A stretch of DNA of 14,434 nt from CSBr16-57R1 sp041163265 (GCA_041163265.1 JBEARL010000042.1:1-14434); one strand, 5' to 3'; counted from the first letter of the stretch, positions 7,553-14,221 are shown. Numbers and translations are program-made. Notes: generated from the sequence alone by a model not told the origin.

Positions 7553-8470
7553 TCAGGCGGCCAGCGCGAACGCGCTGGCGTGGACGAGCACGTCGTCGAG
7601 CTCGAGCATCTGCCCCGCGACCCGGTCGGTCGCGACGTGGCGCTCGCGGCCGAGGCCGGCGCCGCGGGTCACGGTCGCCTCGGCGTGGGCGAAGCGGCGC
7701 AGGAACCGCAGGACCCGGCCGGAGGAGGGGTGCCCGGCCGGACGGTCCGGCAGCTCGGCGAGGTGGCTGCGGATCAGGGCCTCCCAGTTCGCGGCCAGCA
7801 GCTCGTGCGTCGCGAAGACGTCGGCCGCGACGACCCGGGCCCCGTGGGCGACCGCGAGGCCGCGCTGCCCCGGCAGGGGGCCGCGGGCGACGAGCTCGGT
7901 GACGGTCCGGCGGCGCCGCTCGTCGGACTCGACCCGGCGGTCGAGCTCCTCGAGGTCCCGCGTGGCGGACGCGAGGCCCTCGCGGTGCAGCTCATGGTCG
8001 ACGGTCGCCCAGACGTGCCGCTGGTCGGCCCGAGCCCCGCGCCCCGACCTCAGGTTGAGGTCGACGGTCAGCTCGTTGGTCCGGCGGACGCGGCGCGGCG
8101 CGAAGGAGCGGCCCCGCGTGAACGCGCCCTGGCCGGACCACCGCCCGGCCTGGACGCAGGAGACCGGCACGTCGAGGGCCGTCGCGGCCGGCAGCAGGAC
8201 GCTGACGTTGACCATCCGGTTCTGGAGCCCGCCCGAGACCAGCGAGCCGGCCGGGACGAGGACCGGGCGCCCGGCACCGTTCGTGAACCGCAGGGTCGGG
8301 ACCTCGGCCGACGGCAGCTCCTCGATGACCAGGTCCTCCTCCCCCGAGGCGATGTCCGGGGCGGCCTGGTGGAGGTAGAGGGGGAACAGGCTGACCCCGA
8401 GCCGGGTGATCGGGGCGCCGACGGCGACGTGCTCGAGGGGCAGGGCGGGGGCGGCGGGTGCGGCGGGCAT
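7553..8470 (-). CDS. ARPP-1 family domain protein
   Basis: 305 residues. The ATG at 8470 is chosen because AGGAG lies 5 bases before it. The GTG at 8539 lies upstream of the -10 box and cannot be on the main transcript; the ATG at 8521 sits directly at the -10 box. Family signatures are VSLFPLYL, LVIEELPSAEVPTLRFTN (residues 47-64), VLVPAGSLVSGGLQNRMVN (70-88) and VPVSCVQAGRW (101-111). ARPP-1 stands for ADP-ribosylglycohydrolase and rhodanese-phosphatase associated protein; the family was defined by comparative genomics of predicted NAD-using pathways and its biochemistry is not established. The genes around it match that setting: a Nudix regulator diverges from it and an ADP-ribosylglycohydrolase lies nearby. 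Confidence 0.88.
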   Translation of the reverse strand: MPAAPAAPALPLEHVAVGAPITRLGVSLFPLYLHQAAPDIASGEEDLVIEELPSAEVPTLRFTNGAGRPVLVPAGSLVSGGLQNRMVNVSVLLPAATALDVPVSCVQAGRWSGQGAFTRGRSFAPRRVRRTNELTVDLNLRSGRGARADQRHVWATVDHELHREGLASATRDLEELDRRVESDERRRRTVTELVARGPLPGQRGLAVAHGARVVAADVFATHELLAANWEALIRSHLAELPDRPAGHPSSGRVLRFLRRFAHAEATVTRGAGLGRERHVATDRVAGQMLELDDVLVHASAFALAA

Positions 8471-8493
8471 CTGGGCTCCTGGCGGTCCGGGGC

Positions 8494-8512
8494 GACCCCC
8501 GTTTTGAGGGTC
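8494..8512 (-). other. small hairpin in the ARPP-1 leader
   Basis: GACCC (8494-8498) pairs with GGGTC (8508-8512) around a 9-base, locally AT-rich loop. It lies between the predicted promoter and the ribosome binding site of the ARPP-1 gene. It could be a regulatory leader element, but a 5-bp stem in GC-rich DNA can arise by chance. Confidence 0.25.
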
Positions 8513-8519
8513 ATGTGAC

Positions 8520-8549
8520 ATCTTATCCCGCCGGCGCACTTGGTGTCAA
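8520..8549 (-). promoter_or_regulatory. sigma-70-type promoter of the ARPP-1 gene
   Basis: On the minus strand a perfect TTGACA -35 hexamer (8549-8544) is followed after 18 bases by TAAGAT (8525-8520), which fits TAnnnT. The predicted start leaves a leader of about 43 bases to the ATG at 8470. The -35 box is inside the palindrome at 8538-8551, so a repressor bound there would shut this promoter. Confidence 0.7.
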
Positions 8550-8551
8550 GT
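8538..8551. promoter_or_regulatory. palindromic operator candidate between ARPP-1 and Nudix regulator genes
   Basis: ACTTG-GTGT-CAAGT has perfect 5-base arms around a 4-base centre. It covers the minus-strand -35 box and touches the plus-strand -35 region (TTGTCC, 8551-8556). The adjacent gene encodes a Nudix/winged-helix protein of the NrtR type, a family that commonly binds operators next to its own gene, so this is a natural candidate for autoregulation. Only position and symmetry support it. Confidence 0.5.
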
Positions 8552-8580
8552 TGTCCCTTTCGCCCACGACGGTCTAGGGT
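8551..8580 (+). promoter_or_regulatory. probable leaderless promoter of the Nudix regulator gene
   Basis: TTGTCC (8551-8556) is an imperfect -35 and TAGGGT (8575-8580) fits the TAnnnT -10 pattern, spaced 18 bases apart. The -10 box ends exactly 7 bases before the ATG at 8588, the same spacing as at sucrose phosphorylase, which suggests transcription begins at the start codon. Confidence 0.5.
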
Positions 8581-8587
8581 CGGGGCC

Positions 8588-9367
8588 ATGGACCCCCACG
8601 CCACCGAAGTCCCCGACGCCTACGACCCGCGGGCGTTCCCACCCTTCGCGGTCACCGTGGACGTCGTCGTGATGGCCGTCGTCGACGACCGGCTCCGGCT
8701 GGCGCTGGTCCGGCGGGCCGAGCGGCCCTTCGCCGGGTGGTGGGCGCTGCCCGGCGGCTTCAAGCGGCCCGACGAGACGCTCGACGACGCCGCCGCGCGC
8801 GAGCTCGGCGAGGAGTCCGGCGCCACCGTGCCGCGCCTCGCGCAGTTCGGCGCCTACGGCGACCCCGGCCGCGATCCCCGCATGGACGTGGTCAGCGTCG
8901 GCTACTACGCGACCGTCCCCGACCCGATGCGCCTGCGGGCCGGAACGGACGCCGCGGACGCGCGCTGGGCCCCGGTCGAGGACGTGCTCGACGGCGAACT
9001 GCCGCTCGCCTTCGACCACGCGCGCATCGTCGCCGACGCCCGCGAGCGCCTCGCCGACGACCTCGAGCGGACCGACGCGGTCCTGTCGCTGCTGCCCCCC
9101 GAGTTCACGGTGTCGCGCCTGCGCCGGACCTACGAGGCGGTGTGGCGGCTGGACCTGCCGCCCGACGAGCGCGACGGCTTCGCCCTCGACAAGCGGAACC
9201 TGCGCCGCAGCCTCGCCGCCGACGGCGCGGCGTTCCTCGAGCCGACGGGCCGCAGCACCTCGGACCTCCCCGACTCGTCGCGGCCGGGCCGCCCCGCCGC
9301 GATGCAGCGGCCGACCTCGGCCTGGCGGGACGGGTCCCCCGTCCGGCGGCCGCGCCGGCGGGCGTAG
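8588..9367 (+). CDS. NrtR-type regulator: Nudix domain plus winged helix
   Basis: 259 residues from ATG at 8588. Residues 20-140 form a Nudix domain with RRAERPFAGWWALPGGF and an intact Nudix box: G57-x5-E63-x7-R71-E72-L73-x-E75-E76-x-G78-A79. LPLAFDHARIV (138-148) is a signature of the NrtR group. Residues 170-222 (PPEFTVSRLRRTYEAV...DKRNLRRSL) are the C-terminal winged helix that binds DNA. The tail is Arg/Pro-rich and longer than usual. NrtR proteins sense ADP-ribose-type ligands and repress NAD-synthesis or sugar genes; many have lost Nudix catalysis, but all box residues are present here, so it may also hydrolyse its ligand. It diverges from ARPP-1 across a shared control region and ends 10 bases from the convergent ADP-ribosylglycohydrolase gene. 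Confidence 0.9.
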   Translation: MDPHATEVPDAYDPRAFPPFAVTVDVVVMAVVDDRLRLALVRRAERPFAGWWALPGGFKRPDETLDDAAARELGEESGATVPRLAQFGAYGDPGRDPRMDVVSVGYYATVPDPMRLRAGTDAADARWAPVEDVLDGELPLAFDHARIVADARERLADDLERTDAVLSLLPPEFTVSRLRRTYEAVWRLDLPPDERDGFALDKRNLRRSLAADGAAFLEPTGRSTSDLPDSSRPGRPAAMQRPTSAWRDGSPVRRPRRRA

Positions 9368-9377
9368 GCCGGCGCGG
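9350..9377. terminator. GC-rich hairpin between convergent Nudix and ADP-ribosylglycohydrolase genes
   Basis: CCGCGCCGG (9350-9358) pairs perfectly with CCGGCGCGG (9369-9377) around a 10-base loop. The loop holds the Nudix stop codon, and the stem ends one base before the other gene's stop codon. The symmetric position between convergent genes suits a bidirectional terminator. There is no T-run; U-tract-less hairpins are reported in actinobacteria, but chance in GC-rich DNA is possible. Confidence 0.5.
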
Positions 9378-10376
9378 TCAGGCCCGACCGAGCAGCCCCA
9401 CGGCCACCGCGGCCAGCGTCATCCGGTCGTGGTGCTGCTCGCCGTCGGGCGCGTCGAGGCGCCCGTTCACGGCGGCCGCCCACCGCTCGGGCACCGCCCC
9501 GATCCCGTGCAGTGCCCCGGCCAGCGCGCCGGTCACGCAGGCGACGGTGTCCGCGTCGGACCCGAGGTCGACCGCCGCCGTCACCGCCTCCTCGAACCCC
9601 GCGGCGCCGCGCACGGCCCAGACCGCCTGCGCGAGGCAGCCCCACGCGCTGCCGTTGCCGACGTCGGCGTCGTCCGGGTGCCACCCCGGCGCCAGCATCT
9701 CGGCGAACCGCGGCCCCACATCCGCCGGCAGCGCGGCGACCTCCGCGTCGAGCACCGCCCACGGGTCCTCCGCGCGCACGGCCGCTCGCATCGCGGCCAC
9801 GCCGAGCCATGCGGCCCATGCCGCCGCGGGGTGCGCGTGCGTCAGCCACGCCTGGTGCAGCACCACCGCCCGGGCGGTCATGTCGTCGACGTGCAGCGTC
9901 GCGGGCACCAGCGGGAACGCCCGCATCAGCGCCCCGTTCGCGGCGGTGCGCTGGGGGTCGGGATGCGCGACGTCGCGCCAGTCGGGGTGCGCGAGCGCGT
10001 GCCGCGTCGTGGCCCCGACGTCGGGCGCGTGCCGACCCCACGTCCGCCACCGTTCCCAGACGTCGTCGGGGTCGTAGCCGCGCCGCGCGCGCAGCGAGGC
10101 GGCCAGCGCCAGCCCCATCTGCGTGTCGTCGGTGAACTCGCCGGGGGCCCAGCCGAACGCCCCGCCGCCGACCATCTCGCCGGTCCCCTCGAGCAGCGGC
10201 ACCGGGATGGCGCTGCGGAACGTCCCGCGCGGGAGGAACTCGAACGGCGCCCCGAGCGCGTCCCCGACCGCGGCGCCGACGACGCAGCCGACGACCCGGG
10301 CCAGCAGCGCCGGCGGCGGTGCCGACGGCGCCGCCAGCTCGAACGCCGGGACCCGTCGTCGCTCGTCCGGACCCAT
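9378..10376 (-). CDS. ADP-ribosylglycohydrolase (ARG/DraG family)
   Basis: 332 residues from ATG at 10376, preceded by a G-rich stretch. The family removes ADP-ribose from proteins, nucleic acids or small molecules using two magnesium ions. Signatures are VVGCVVGAAVGDALGAPFEF (residues 28-47), PGEFTDDTQM with metal-binding T82, D83 and D84, AANGALMRAFPL (145-156), and LGSDADTVACVTGALAGAL with D274, D276 and T277, followed by GIGAVPERW. All key acidic residues are present, so it should be active. No ADP-ribosyltransferase is visible, so the target is unknown. It converges on the Nudix gene, whose domain could process released ADP-ribose, and belongs to the same presumed NAD/ADP-ribose cluster as ARPP-1. 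A possible TACGGT -10 box lies at 10427-10432 on the minus strand, without a clear -35. Confidence 0.93.
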   Translation of the reverse strand: MGPDERRRVPAFELAAPSAPPPALLARVVGCVVGAAVGDALGAPFEFLPRGTFRSAIPVPLLEGTGEMVGGGAFGWAPGEFTDDTQMGLALAASLRARRGYDPDDVWERWRTWGRHAPDVGATTRHALAHPDWRDVAHPDPQRTAANGALMRAFPLVPATLHVDDMTARAVVLHQAWLTHAHPAAAWAAWLGVAAMRAAVRAEDPWAVLDAEVAALPADVGPRFAEMLAPGWHPDDADVGNGSAWGCLAQAVWAVRGAAGFEEAVTAAVDLGSDADTVACVTGALAGALHGIGAVPERWAAAVNGRLDAPDGEQHHDRMTLAAVAVGLLGRA

Positions 10377-10455
10377 CCCCCACCCCCGTGCCGGACCCCG
10401 CCCCCGGGTCCCGGCCTCCCCACCGTAGGTCGCCGGTGAGCGGGGACGTCGGAGG

Positions 10456-10470
10456 GCGCGGTGACCGCGC
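10456..10470. promoter_or_regulatory. palindrome between the ADP-ribosylglycohydrolase and TasA-like genes
   Basis: GCGCGGT-G-ACCGCGC has perfect 7-base arms around one base. It sits in the 187-base divergent intergenic region, about 80 bases from the glycohydrolase start and 94 from the TasA-like start. It could be an operator for either gene; GC-rich composition makes chance palindromes more likely. Confidence 0.3.
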
Positions 10471-10530
10471 GCGACCCGTGACCCGACCATGAGCGGCCCG
10501 TGAGGCGGCCCCGACACCGTCCCCGACCCC

Positions 10531-10546
10531 GGCGCCGAGCGGCGCC
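10531..10546 (+). other. hairpin just upstream of the TasA-like gene
   Basis: GGCGCC-GAGC-GGCGCC can form a 6-bp stem with a 4-base loop, ending 17 bases before the ATG at 10564 and a few bases before the GAGG ribosome binding site. It might influence translation. Support is structural only. Confidence 0.3.
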
Positions 10547-10563
10547 CGACCGAGGACCGCCAC

Positions 10564-11249
10564 ATGGACCGCACCGACCAGGCCGACCCCACCGCACCGC
10601 ATGATCGCCGCACCGACGGGGAGGACCGCCGCGGGCGGGGACGGCGCGCGGCGCTCCTGCTCGGCGGGGTCGTCGGCCTGGCCGTCGCCTCGGTGGTCCT
10701 CGCCGGGCTGACCGCGACGACGTCGAACCCGACCCCGCAGGCGGTCGACGGCGGCGAGCTGGCCCTGACGCTGAGCGACGTCGGCGACGGGTTCAGCACG
10801 TCGGTCACCGACATGGCCCCGGGCGACGTCGTCATGCGGCACGTCCGGCTGGACGGGACCGGGACGCTCGACGGCGCATCGAGGTCGCGCTCGACGTCGC
10901 GGCCACCGGCGACGCCGTCCTGGTCACGGACACCGCGACGACCGAGGCGCTGACCGTCGGCATCCGCGGCTGCAGCGTGGCCTGGGACGCGGCAGCCGGG
11001 ACCTGCGCGGGCACCGAGTCCGAACTGCTGGCGGCCACGAAGGTCGGCTCGCTCACGACGCCGGCGGTGTTCGCCTCGTCGCTGCCCGCCGGCGGCTCGC
11101 TCCACCTCCAGATCGTGCTGACCCTGCCCGACCAGGACGAGACCACGGTCGACGGCACCCCGCCGGACCCGACCGTGCAGGGCGCCGCGGTCGACCTGAC
11201 CTACACCTTCACCATGGTCCAGCGCGACCCGGTCACGACGAGCGGCTGA
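10564..11249 (+). pseudogene. TasA/SipW-type exported protein gene, broken by a one-base frameshift
   Basis: Two open frames join into one protein if a base is restored at about 10876-10878. Frame 1 starts at ATG 10564 (GAGG 8 bases before it) and is sound to residue 105 (RHVRLDGTGTLDGA); it then turns into an Arg/Ser/Pro-rich nonsense tail ending at 10953. From 10878 the other frame reads IEVALDVAATGDAVLVTDTA and continues to the stop at 11247-11249. The restored protein is 228 residues. It has an Arg-rich N-terminus, a hydrophobic segment at about 29-50 (RRAALLLGGVVGLAVASVVL), the DMAPGDVVMRHVRL strand typical of TasA/camelysin-type SipW-dependent proteins, and a C137-W141-C148 motif in GCSVAWDAAAGTC. 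It would be a secreted or wall-linked, fibre-forming-type protein. Either the gene is inactive or the base is missing through sequencing error. A small exported protein follows after 23 bases. Confidence 0.75.
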
Positions 11250-11272
11250 CGCGGACCGACGGCGCGTGACCC

Positions 11273-11812
11273 GTGCGGCACCGACGGGGTCGCCTCGCGG
11301 CCGACCTCCTCGACCTCGCCGCGGTCGCGCTGCTGGTGCCGCTCCTCGGTGGGGCCGCCGGGGCCGCGGCGGTCCGCGGCCTGACCGTGACCGCGGCGAC
11401 GTGGGCCGCCGCTGGGGCGCCGACCGGCGACGAACCGGCGTCGGGACCCCTGGCCCCACCGTGGTCGCGCGGCGGCTCGCGGGCCGAGGCGCTCGTCGAC
11501 GTCGTCGCGACCGGGACCCTCGCGCTCACCGCGGTCGAACTGCGGCTCGAGGCCGACGGGCCGGACGGCGCCGGCGCCGTCACCGTCACCGCCTGTCGGG
11601 GCGGACCCTGGGACGGCGCGAACTGCCCCGGCGCGGCCGTCGCGCTCGGCGACCTCACGGGCACGACGACCGTCGCGGTGGCGCTGGCTCCGGGCGAGCG
11701 GCTCGGCCTGCGCCTCGAGGCGGACCGGAACGTCACGAACCGGACGTCGTTCGCCCTTCGGGTGGAGGTGCCCCGCACCGCCGCGACCCCCGGCGGCAGG
11801 ACCTCCGGCTGA
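11273..11812 (+). CDS. small exported protein, partner of the TasA-like protein
   Basis: 179 residues from GTG at 11273, 23 bases after the TasA-like stop, so probably one transcript. The N-terminus is Arg-rich, followed by a hydrophobic segment at residues 9-34 (LAADLLDLAAVALLVPLLGG), consistent with a signal peptide or membrane anchor. The mature part is beta-rich (ALVDVVATGTLALTAVELRLEADG) with one cysteine pair around a tryptophan, C108-x4-W113-x4-C118, echoing the C-x3-W-x6-C motif of the preceding protein. This suggests a distant paralogue or assembly partner. I do not recognise a named family. No SipW signal peptidase or sortase gene is visible in the window. Confidence 0.7.
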   Translation: MRHRRGRLAADLLDLAAVALLVPLLGGAAGAAAVRGLTVTAATWAAAGAPTGDEPASGPLAPPWSRGGSRAEALVDVVATGTLALTAVELRLEADGPDGAGAVTVTACRGGPWDGANCPGAAVALGDLTGTTTVAVALAPGERLGLRLEADRNVTNRTSFALRVEVPRTAATPGGRTSG

Positions 11813-11820
11813 CGGCATCG

Positions 11821-11840
11821 GGGGCCCGCGATCCGGCCCC
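11821..11840 (+). terminator. hairpin after the TasA-like operon
   Basis: GGGGCC (11821-11826) pairs with GGCCCC (11835-11840) around an 8-base loop, starting 8 bases after the stop codon at 11812 and ahead of the next gene at 11886. There is no T-run. A terminator is plausible. Confidence 0.4.
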
Positions 11841-11885
11841 GCCGCGCGTCCGCTTGACTGCGACCGCGCCGACCGGGGGGAGCGC

Positions 11886-13136
11886 GTGGACGCCGCCGAC
11901 CACGTCGGCCTCGACCTCGCGCCGGACGCGCGCGCGGCGGCCCTCCGAGCGGACCTCGCGGACCTCGTCGCGACCCGGGTGATCCCGTCGGAGGCCGCGC
12001 ACCACGCTGAGGTCGCGTCCTCCGGCGACCGGCACCACCACTCCTCGGTCCTGCAGGGCCTCAAGGCCGAGGCCCGCGCCCGCGGCCTGTGGAACCTGTT
12101 CCTCCCCGACCCGGACCTCGGCGCGGGGCTGACCAACCTCGGGTACGCGCATCTCGCCGAGCTGACCGGCCGCTCACCGCTGCTCGCACCCGAGGCGACG
12201 AACTGCGCAGCGCCGGACACCGGCAACATGGAGCTGCTCCACGACTTCGGCTCGGACGAGCAGAAGGCGCGGTGGCTCGCACCTCTGCTCGACGGCGCCA
12301 TCAGGTCCTGCTTCCTCATGACCGAACCCGACGTCGCGTCCTCGGACCCGCGCAACCTCGCGACCCGCATCGTGCGCGACGGCGACGAGTACGTGATCAC
12401 CGGACGGAAGTGGTGGTCGTCGGGCGCGGCGAGCCCGCGGTGCCGGGTCGGCGTGCTGATGGGCGTGACCGATCCCGACGCCGACGTGCGGGGCCGGTGG
12501 TCGATGGTGCTGGTGCCGATGGACGCCCCCGGGGTCCGCGTCGTCCGCGAGGTCCCCGTCTTCGGCCGGTACGACGGCCACGGCGGGCACCCCGAGGTCG
12601 CGCTCGACGGTGTCCGCGTGCCGGTGACGAACCTGGTGGGCGCAGAGGGGCAGGGGTACGCGATGGCGCAGGCCCGGCTCGGTCCCGGCCGCATCCACCA
12701 CTGCATGCGGCTGATCGGCATGGCCGAGCGCGCGCTCGAGCTGCTCTGCGCCCGGGCCGACGCCCGCACCGCGTTCGGTGGGCCCGTCTCGGACAAGGGC
12801 GTCGTCCGGTCATGGATCGCGGAGGCCCGCGTCCGCATCGACCAGGCCCGCCTGCTCGTGCTGCGCACGGCGGCGCTGATGGACGCGGTCGGGAACCGCG
12901 CGGCGCGGCGCGAGATCTCGGCGATCAAGCTGGTCGTGCCGGCGATGGCCGAGTGGGTCATCGACCGCGCCATCCAGGTGCACGGCGGCGCCGGGTTCAG
13001 CGACGACACGCCGCTCGCGATGCTCTGGAGCCACGCCCGGACCCTCCGCGTCGCCGACGGGCCCGACGAGGTCCACGCCGACGCGCTGGCCCGCCGCGAG
13101 CTGGCGCGGGCGCGCGAGCGTCGCGGCGACGCCTGA
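11886..13136 (+). CDS. acyl-CoA dehydrogenase, ACAD10/11 (LvaC-like) type
   Basis: 416 residues from GTG at 11886, with GGGGGGAG three bases upstream. It is an FAD enzyme of the acyl-CoA dehydrogenase superfamily. FLMTEPDVASSDPRNLATRI (residues 143-162) and GRKWWSSGA are the flavin and substrate binding strands. GRIHHCMRLIGMAERALELL (268-287) and AIQVHGGAGFSDDTPLA, then RVADGPDEVH, are signatures of the ACAD10/11 branch. In that branch, mammalian ACAD10/11 and bacterial LvaC work with an APH-fold kinase. The kinase phosphorylates the 4-hydroxyl of a 4-hydroxyacyl-CoA, and the dehydrogenase-fold enzyme helps convert it to the 3-hydroxy isomer for beta-oxidation. The next gene, 4 bases on, is such a kinase, so the same pathway is inferred. 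The exact substrate is not known; a conventional dehydrogenase role is the alternative. Confidence 0.93.
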   Translation: MDAADHVGLDLAPDARAAALRADLADLVATRVIPSEAAHHAEVASSGDRHHHSSVLQGLKAEARARGLWNLFLPDPDLGAGLTNLGYAHLAELTGRSPLLAPEATNCAAPDTGNMELLHDFGSDEQKARWLAPLLDGAIRSCFLMTEPDVASSDPRNLATRIVRDGDEYVITGRKWWSSGAASPRCRVGVLMGVTDPDADVRGRWSMVLVPMDAPGVRVVREVPVFGRYDGHGGHPEVALDGVRVPVTNLVGAEGQGYAMAQARLGPGRIHHCMRLIGMAERALELLCARADARTAFGGPVSDKGVVRSWIAEARVRIDQARLLVLRTAALMDAVGNRAARREISAIKLVVPAMAEWVIDRAIQVHGGAGFSDDTPLAMLWSHARTLRVADGPDEVHADALARRELARARERRGDA

Positions 13137-13140
13137 TCCC

Positions 13141-14196
13141 GTGGAAGCGGACGGCGGCGACCGGGCCCGTGGCGCCCCCGTCGGGCTGGACCTCACGGCC
13201 CTCGGCCGGTGGTGCGCCCAGCGCGACCTCGCCGCGCCGCCGCTCCGCGCGACCGCCTACCCCGGTGGCCGCTCGAACCTGACGGCCCGCGTCGAGGGGG
13301 CCGACGGCCGGGCGCTCGTCGTGCGGCGCGCACCGCTCGGTGGCCTCGAGCACGGCGCCCACGACGTGCTGCGCGAGGGCCGCATCATGGCCGCGCTCGC
13401 CGGCACGGACGTCCCGGTGCCCGAGGTGCTCGGCGCCGAACCCGATCCGGCGGTGACCGGTGCACCGTTCCTCGCGACCGCCGTCGTGCCCGGACGGGTC
13501 GTGCGCACCGCCGCCGACGTCGCCGACCTGCCCGCCCACGCCAGGGGCGCGGTCGCCTCCGACCTCGCCCGGGTGCTGGCACGCCTGCACGCGCTCGACC
13601 CGGCGGACGTCGGACTCGGCGACCTCGGCTCGACGAGCCCGCACGTGCCGCGACTGCTGCGGCGCTGGGGCGGCCAGCTCGAGCGGGCGCGGGACGCCGA
13701 GCGGGCGCTCCTCGAGCGGGCCCGCGACGCGCTCGCGGCCGCCACGCCGCCGCCCGGTCCGCCGCGGATCGTCCACGGCGACTACCGGCTCGACAACGTC
13801 GTCGTCGACCCCGCGACGGGGCGGGTCGCGGCGGTGCTCGACTGGGAGCTCGCGAGCCTCGGCGAGCCGCTCAGCGACCTCGGCACGCTGCTGACCGCCT
13901 GGACCGAGGACGGCGACGCCGTCGTCCCGTTCCCCGACCCGCCGTCGCGCGCCCCCGGCATGCCCGACCGGGCGGGGCTGACCGCCGCCTACGCGGCGGC
14001 GGGCGGCGACGTCGACGCCGCGGCCGTGCGGTTCCACACCGCGCTCGGGCACTGGAAGCTCGCCTGCATCGCAGAGGGTGTCCACCGCCGCGTCGCGGCC
14101 GGGCAGTACGGGGACGGCGCGGACGGCGGCGGTGCGGACCTCGGGCCCCTCGTGGCGCCGCTGGCCGGACGGGCGCTGGACCTGCTCGGCGGCTGA
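13141..14196 (+). CDS. APH-fold phosphotransferase, ACAD10/11 kinase-domain (LvaA-like) type
   Basis: 351 residues from GTG at 13141, only 4 bases after the dehydrogenase stop, so translation is probably coupled. Motifs are YPGGRSNLTARV (residues 40-51, nucleotide loop), LVVRRAPLG (59-67, with the Arg-Arg-Ala-Pro form of the ACAD10/11 kinase branch), VHGDYRLDNVVVD (211-223; catalytic D214, N219) and AVLDWELASLGEPLSDLG (231-248; metal-binding D234). The branch-specific motifs and the dehydrogenase neighbour argue for a 4-hydroxyacyl-CoA kinase rather than an aminoglycoside resistance enzyme, despite the fold name. The small partner protein LvaB (DUF6285) of the levulinate pathway is not seen here, so the complex may differ or that gene may lie elsewhere. 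Confidence 0.92.
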   Translation: MEADGGDRARGAPVGLDLTALGRWCAQRDLAAPPLRATAYPGGRSNLTARVEGADGRALVVRRAPLGGLEHGAHDVLREGRIMAALAGTDVPVPEVLGAEPDPAVTGAPFLATAVVPGRVVRTAADVADLPAHARGAVASDLARVLARLHALDPADVGLGDLGSTSPHVPRLLRRWGGQLERARDAERALLERARDALAAATPPPGPPRIVHGDYRLDNVVVDPATGRVAAVLDWELASLGEPLSDLGTLLTAWTEDGDAVVPFPDPPSRAPGMPDRAGLTAAYAAAGGDVDAAAVRFHTALGHWKLACIAEGVHRRVAAGQYGDGADGGGADLGPLVAPLAGRALDLLGG

Positions 14197-14207
14197 CCGC
14201 GCCCGCC

Positions 14208-14213
14208 TAGAGT
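14208..14213 (+). promoter_or_regulatory. -10 box of a probable leaderless promoter for the PqqD-like gene
   Basis: TAGAGT ends 8 bases before the ATG at 14222 and 11 bases after the kinase stop codon. It fits the TAnnnT-to-ATG layout seen at other genes in the window. No convincing -35 is present. Confidence 0.4.
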
Positions 14214-14221
14214 CCGCCGAC

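Noticed and set aside
8471..8539. Upstream GTG (8539) and ATG (8521) starts for the ARPP-1 gene
   Set aside because: The GTG is upstream of the predicted -10 box and the ATG overlaps its end, while the ATG at 8470 has AGGAG at the right distance.
10870..10885. Programmed -1 frameshifting in the TasA-like gene
   Set aside because: The sequence at the junction (ACGGCGCATC) has no slippery heptamer and no downstream structure I could identify, so a simple one-base loss is more likely.
11201..13009. A 602-codon open frame on the minus strand
   Set aside because: It is antisense to the acyl-CoA dehydrogenase and has Ser/Arg/Pro-rich shadow composition.
13141..14196. Aminoglycoside resistance kinase
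   Set aside because: The APH fold is shared, but the RRAPLG and GGRSNLT motifs and the coupled ACAD10/11-type dehydrogenase point to an acyl-CoA-linked kinase.
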